This document shows positions 60,801 through 64,000 of a stretch of DNA of 64,000 bases, piece after piece. This stretch comes from [Phialemoniopsis] sp. UDSM-2020 (lineage: Eukaryota > Ascomycota > Sordariomycetes > Thyridiales > Thyridiaceae), in contig JAEILZ010000005.1 of the NCBI GenBank assembly GCA_018873225.1, positions 2,046,001 through 2,110,000 of the forward strand. Direction: 5' to 3'. Position 1 is the stretch's first letter, and every line of letters begins with the position of its first letter. The position numbers and the translations under genes are program-made. Below the pieces are notes generated by a model. It saw nothing but the letters and a program-made list of their open reading frames with translations. It did no database searches and was not told the DNA's origin.

Positions 60801-63470
60801 GGACTGAAGAGCATCAACCAAGTCATGGAGAGGGACCCCTCAATTCTCGACGGTGATTCAGTCGTTGTCGAGCTCATCTTGCAATGCTCCCACGACTCTT
60901 CCGCTCAGGTGCGAGACTCCGCTCTCGGCCTTATTGGCAAGTCGATCGAGGTTCGACCTGCGCTGGAAGAGAAGATGCTCCCGACAGTTATTCAGCGGTT
61001 TATAGACTCCGGCGTTGGTGTTCGCAAGCGCGCCATGAAGCTTGCGAGGTCCGTCTATCCCCGCAACCATAGCAAACAGGTCCGCAGTGCGATTGCCAAC
61101 GGCTTGCTACATCGCGTTCAGGACCCTGATGAAGGCGTCCGTGAATTGGCACGACAAATGATTGAGGAGATATGGATCTTCCCGTTCTACTCAGGCGAGG
61201 AATCGGCAGAGTACAAGACCTCGTTGACAGATCACGTATCGTTGATCGTACAGTCAGTCAAGACTGGAAATATCACAACGGTACTGGACAAAGTCTTCCA
61301 GCTCATCCTTTCGCCTACCTCAAAGACGGCAAAGGCAAATGCCGAGGTATGCAGACGATTAGTCGCCAGTATGTTCGACCTTGTCAACAACCCGGACTCG
61401 GATGATCCTTCTGTGCCATCAGGACGCGATGCCCTACAAGTCCTTATGATCTTGTCCAAGGCTGATGCCAAGCTGTTCACGTTTGAGCAAATCAAGCTAC
61501 TCAAGCCATACATTGCCAGCGTCGGGACCAGCGAGGACATGGCAGTCTCCCGCGCCGTCGTCGTCATCTATTGCCGCGTTCTCCCCCAACTTTCCAGTGT
61601 CCACACGCAGTTTCTCACGGACACCAGGATGGCACTTATGTCTGCAACTATGACTGTTTCCAGGAACTTGCTTGACGAAGTCATGGCTTGTCTGTGGATC
61701 ATCAGTACTCTAACAGAGGTCTCGTTGCATCTCGCCCGACTTGTCAACTCTGGTCTTGCCGGCATCACCAAGATCAAAGCGATCGTTCAGAAAGGCGGAC
61801 CAATGAGCAACGACGTAATGCGTAAATTTGAGCGGTACTCTCTTATCGTCGGCATGGCCGGCAAGCACTGCGATCTGGACTCCCACGCACCATTCTTCAA
61901 GACTACTTTTCCGAAGTGGCAGGGCGACTCGGTCTCAAAATTGATGGTCGATGTCATGCTTCCCTTCGCAAAGAAACCCCAGCCTCTGAGCATCCGAAAG
62001 GCCGCTCTGGACGGAGTTGGCCTGATCTGCCAGGCCAACCCCCGAAACTATGTTTCTGCAAACGTTTACACAACGTTTCAGGAAATTTTCGACGAGAGAG
62101 AGCCAGTCCTGGAGACCATGATCATGCGTTCCCTCAAGGAGTTTCTGACAACAGAGGAGAGACGCTCGGAGCTCGCATCCGAAGCAGCCAAGACTGCGAA
62201 GCCTGCGACCACCGGCTCAGACAACAAACGGGAGCTCACGGTGATGGGAGGCACCAACTATGATGATGTAGCCAGCGCCACCACGCAGCGGTTCCTGAAG
62301 GACCTGACCCGCATCGCTCTGGCGGGTGCCGACGACCATGCTTTCCTCGCCGTGGAGGTACTGGGTAGCATCAACCGCCAAGGATTGGTCCATCCGAAGG
62401 AGACTGGTGTTACAATGATTACCCTTGAGACCTGCCCGGTGACTCGGATCTCAGAACTTGCCTACCATGAGCACCGCGCACTTCATGAGAAGCACGAGAC
62501 CGTCCTCGAGCGAGAGTACGTGAAAGCCATTCAATTCGCTTTCCAGTACCAGCGAGACGTGATCAAGGATACGAGGGGTGCTACCACAGACCCTTTCGTC
62601 CCCAAGCTTCATCTCATGGCAGAGGTCTTGAAAATCAGCAGATCCAAGAACCGGCAGCGATTCCTCGAGAAGCTTTGTACTCAGGTGGACTTCGAGCCCA
62701 CAAAGCTTAACGTCAAGGAGGCAATGCCTGGCCACGTTGCATTCTCGCGGTTCATCATTGAGAACCTGGCATTCCTCGAATATGAGACCGTAGGCGAAGT
62801 GCAAAAGACTATCTCCACAATGGAGAAAATTGTGCACAGTACCGGTTCCGCAGTTGCACACGCCGTCGAGTCGGAGGTCTTCCAGGTACGCATCGACCCT
62901 GGGCTCATGGGCGAGGACCAGACCGCTTCTGCTCCTGCTCAGCCGTCTGTAGACCCACGCAGGCTCAGACAGCTCACGGCGGGCTCGATGATCCTCACGT
63001 GTCTCTGGGAAGCACGGAGCTACTTGCGCCGACTTTACGGACTTAGCTCTCACCGCCGTGAAGGCAAAGGCAAAGGTCCTCCCAAGGATCTGGCCAAGGC
63101 TCCAGTCAAGGTCCAGGGTGTCACCGGTGACAAATTTTGGGAGGACTCGGCCAGCATCATGATGGCTCTTGAGTCACAAGAGCGCATGCTCGAGCAGTGC
63201 AAGGCCTTTGTGGAACTCCTCAACGTAGACAAAGAGTTCAGGGTCGCAGAGGATGACGATGAGATGGACGAAGACGCAGCTACTCCGAGCGGTGACGAGG
63301 ACGACGCGTCGCATGAGCGCGGGCGCAAACGCAAAGCCATGGGAACGCCCAGCGGTAGAAAGAAGCGGCCGCGATCCAGCTCTCAGCCTCGCAAGCGTGG
63401 TCGACCTCGCAAAAACCCAGTCGAGGAGGATGTCGATGCCGAGTTCGAGGAAGACGTCGACTGGTTTTAG
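57809..63470 (+). CDS. SCC2: Cohesin loader SCC2 (Nipped-B/Mis4 family)
   Basis: Scc2 with Scc4 loads cohesin onto chromosomes and stimulates its ATPase. Three exons (57809-57965, 58038-58221, 58271-63470) give 1846 aa; the first two introns are 72 and 49 bp and the junctions keep frame (ES/EIIPTPTIG and LTQ/YTFRHTPVP). The first 350 residues are low in complexity and contain the Scc4-binding region. The rest is a HEAT-repeat hook; the conserved core includes LARSQLCEAFSAILNLLLGS, then ATVRSKGLKSINQVMERDPS, SSAQVRDSALGLIGKSIEVR and GVRKRAMKLARSVYP, as in the family. Another conserved block is MARLVNSGL-like HLARLVNSGLAGITKIKA. The C-terminus is acidic then basic (RKRKAMGTPSGRKKRPR) with an AT-hook-like RKRGRPRKNP near the end. 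The start is the first Met in frame before a Ser/Ala-rich N-terminus. Confidence 0.95.
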
Positions 63471-64000
63471 CCAGGCACCGGCATGGCAAAGAGGAAAGAA
63501 GAGCCCTCGTGTGTATTGTTATGACCTACTTATAATGGAAGGAGGATGGGGAAAAGGCCGTGGAGTGCCCTCCCGGGGTGTTTGCTTAGGGGGATGGGCG
63601 TTCAAGGCTGATTTGAGGTCCGGTGAAGCGGTGGCTGAGATGATACCAAAAGTAGGCTGGCTTGATGCTGCTTGACTGGTTGGTCAACCCATATATGGAT
63701 GACCATTTTATAGCTTTGCCTACACTCAGGAGAGACGAATTGCTTAAGAACATAACTAACACACTACGCCGCAACTTGTCTTGCTCAGCCTGGTTGAGTT
63801 ACTCGTGAAAGGCAGTGATACATGGGCCTATTTACCTGGACAGTACTGACCGGTGCGTAGACAGCCAATAAGTCTTGTGAGCCTCGGGTTGCATTTCTCA
63901 TGTATTGGAAGTTGACAAAATAGTCTTTGTTTGGTTAATTCTTATGGACATGCATATGTATGGTATAGTTTTAATCATCATCAATCATTGGCTCCAATGC
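63471..64000. other. 3' flank of SCC2
   Basis: The 3' UTR of SCC2 and following intergenic sequence, AT-rich near the end. I see no gene up to the edge of the window. Confidence 0.5.

Overview
The window is nuclear DNA from a filamentous ascomycete (Pezizomycotina, most likely Sordariomycetes). Genes are interrupted by short introns (46-90 bp) with GTRNGT donors and CTAAY-type branch sites, orthologues of single-copy fungal housekeeping genes sit on both strands, many proteins carry long Ser/Pro/Glu-rich disordered stretches, and one gene is a quinate-repressor-type (QUTR/QA-1S) protein, a family known from filamentous fungi. I see no transposon, no RIP-degraded AT-rich block, no CRISPR array, no rRNA and no tRNA gene that I can support.

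Layout. 1-10 kb: mitochondrial Lon protease (-), a small acidic coiled-coil protein (+), Rrg7-type mitochondrial PD-(D/E)XK protein (-), Mediator subunit Med21 (+, 3 exons), Sdt1-type HAD pyrimidine 5'-nucleotidase (-, 4 exons, one with a GC-AG intron). 10-20 kb: a large disordered protein (+), a 3.3 kb gene-free span, and a 7-exon multi-KH RNA-binding protein (+). 20-28 kb: Rrn5-like Pol I factor (-), Irc3-type mitochondrial helicase (+), an unrecognised 643-aa protein (+). 28-34 kb: a four-module predicted RNA-repair protein (-) and an unrecognised 362-aa protein (-). 35-41 kb: a Zn2Cys6 regulator (-), a QUTR/QA-1S-like protein (+), a small two-exon unknown (-), then another 3.2 kb gene-free span. 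44-48 kb: Bud13/CWC26 splicing factor (+) converging on TFIIF alpha (-). 49-55 kb: a Cid1-like nucleotidyltransferase with a very large insertion inside its catalytic fold (+) and an OTU-like protein (+). 55-64 kb: deoxyhypusine hydroxylase (+), Pol I subunit RPA12 (-), and cohesin loader SCC2 (+).

The genes are not an operon or a metabolic cluster. Several act in RNA metabolism or transcription (Med21, TFIIF alpha, Rrn5, RPA12, CWC26, KH protein, Cid1-like enzyme, RNA-repair protein) and three are mitochondrial (Lon, Rrg7, Irc3), but this looks like chance neighbourhood. The most unusual single gene is the predicted RNA-repair protein at 28166-31891, which joins a 2H phosphoesterase, an endonuclease/exonuclease/phosphatase domain, a poly(A)-polymerase-type nucleotidyltransferase and an MJ1316 RNA-end-recognition domain, with most catalytic motifs visible. 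The next is the Cid1-like protein at 49480-52836, whose second and third catalytic aspartates are about 485 residues apart. All exon boundaries were worked out by eye from splice consensus, reading frame and family conservation.
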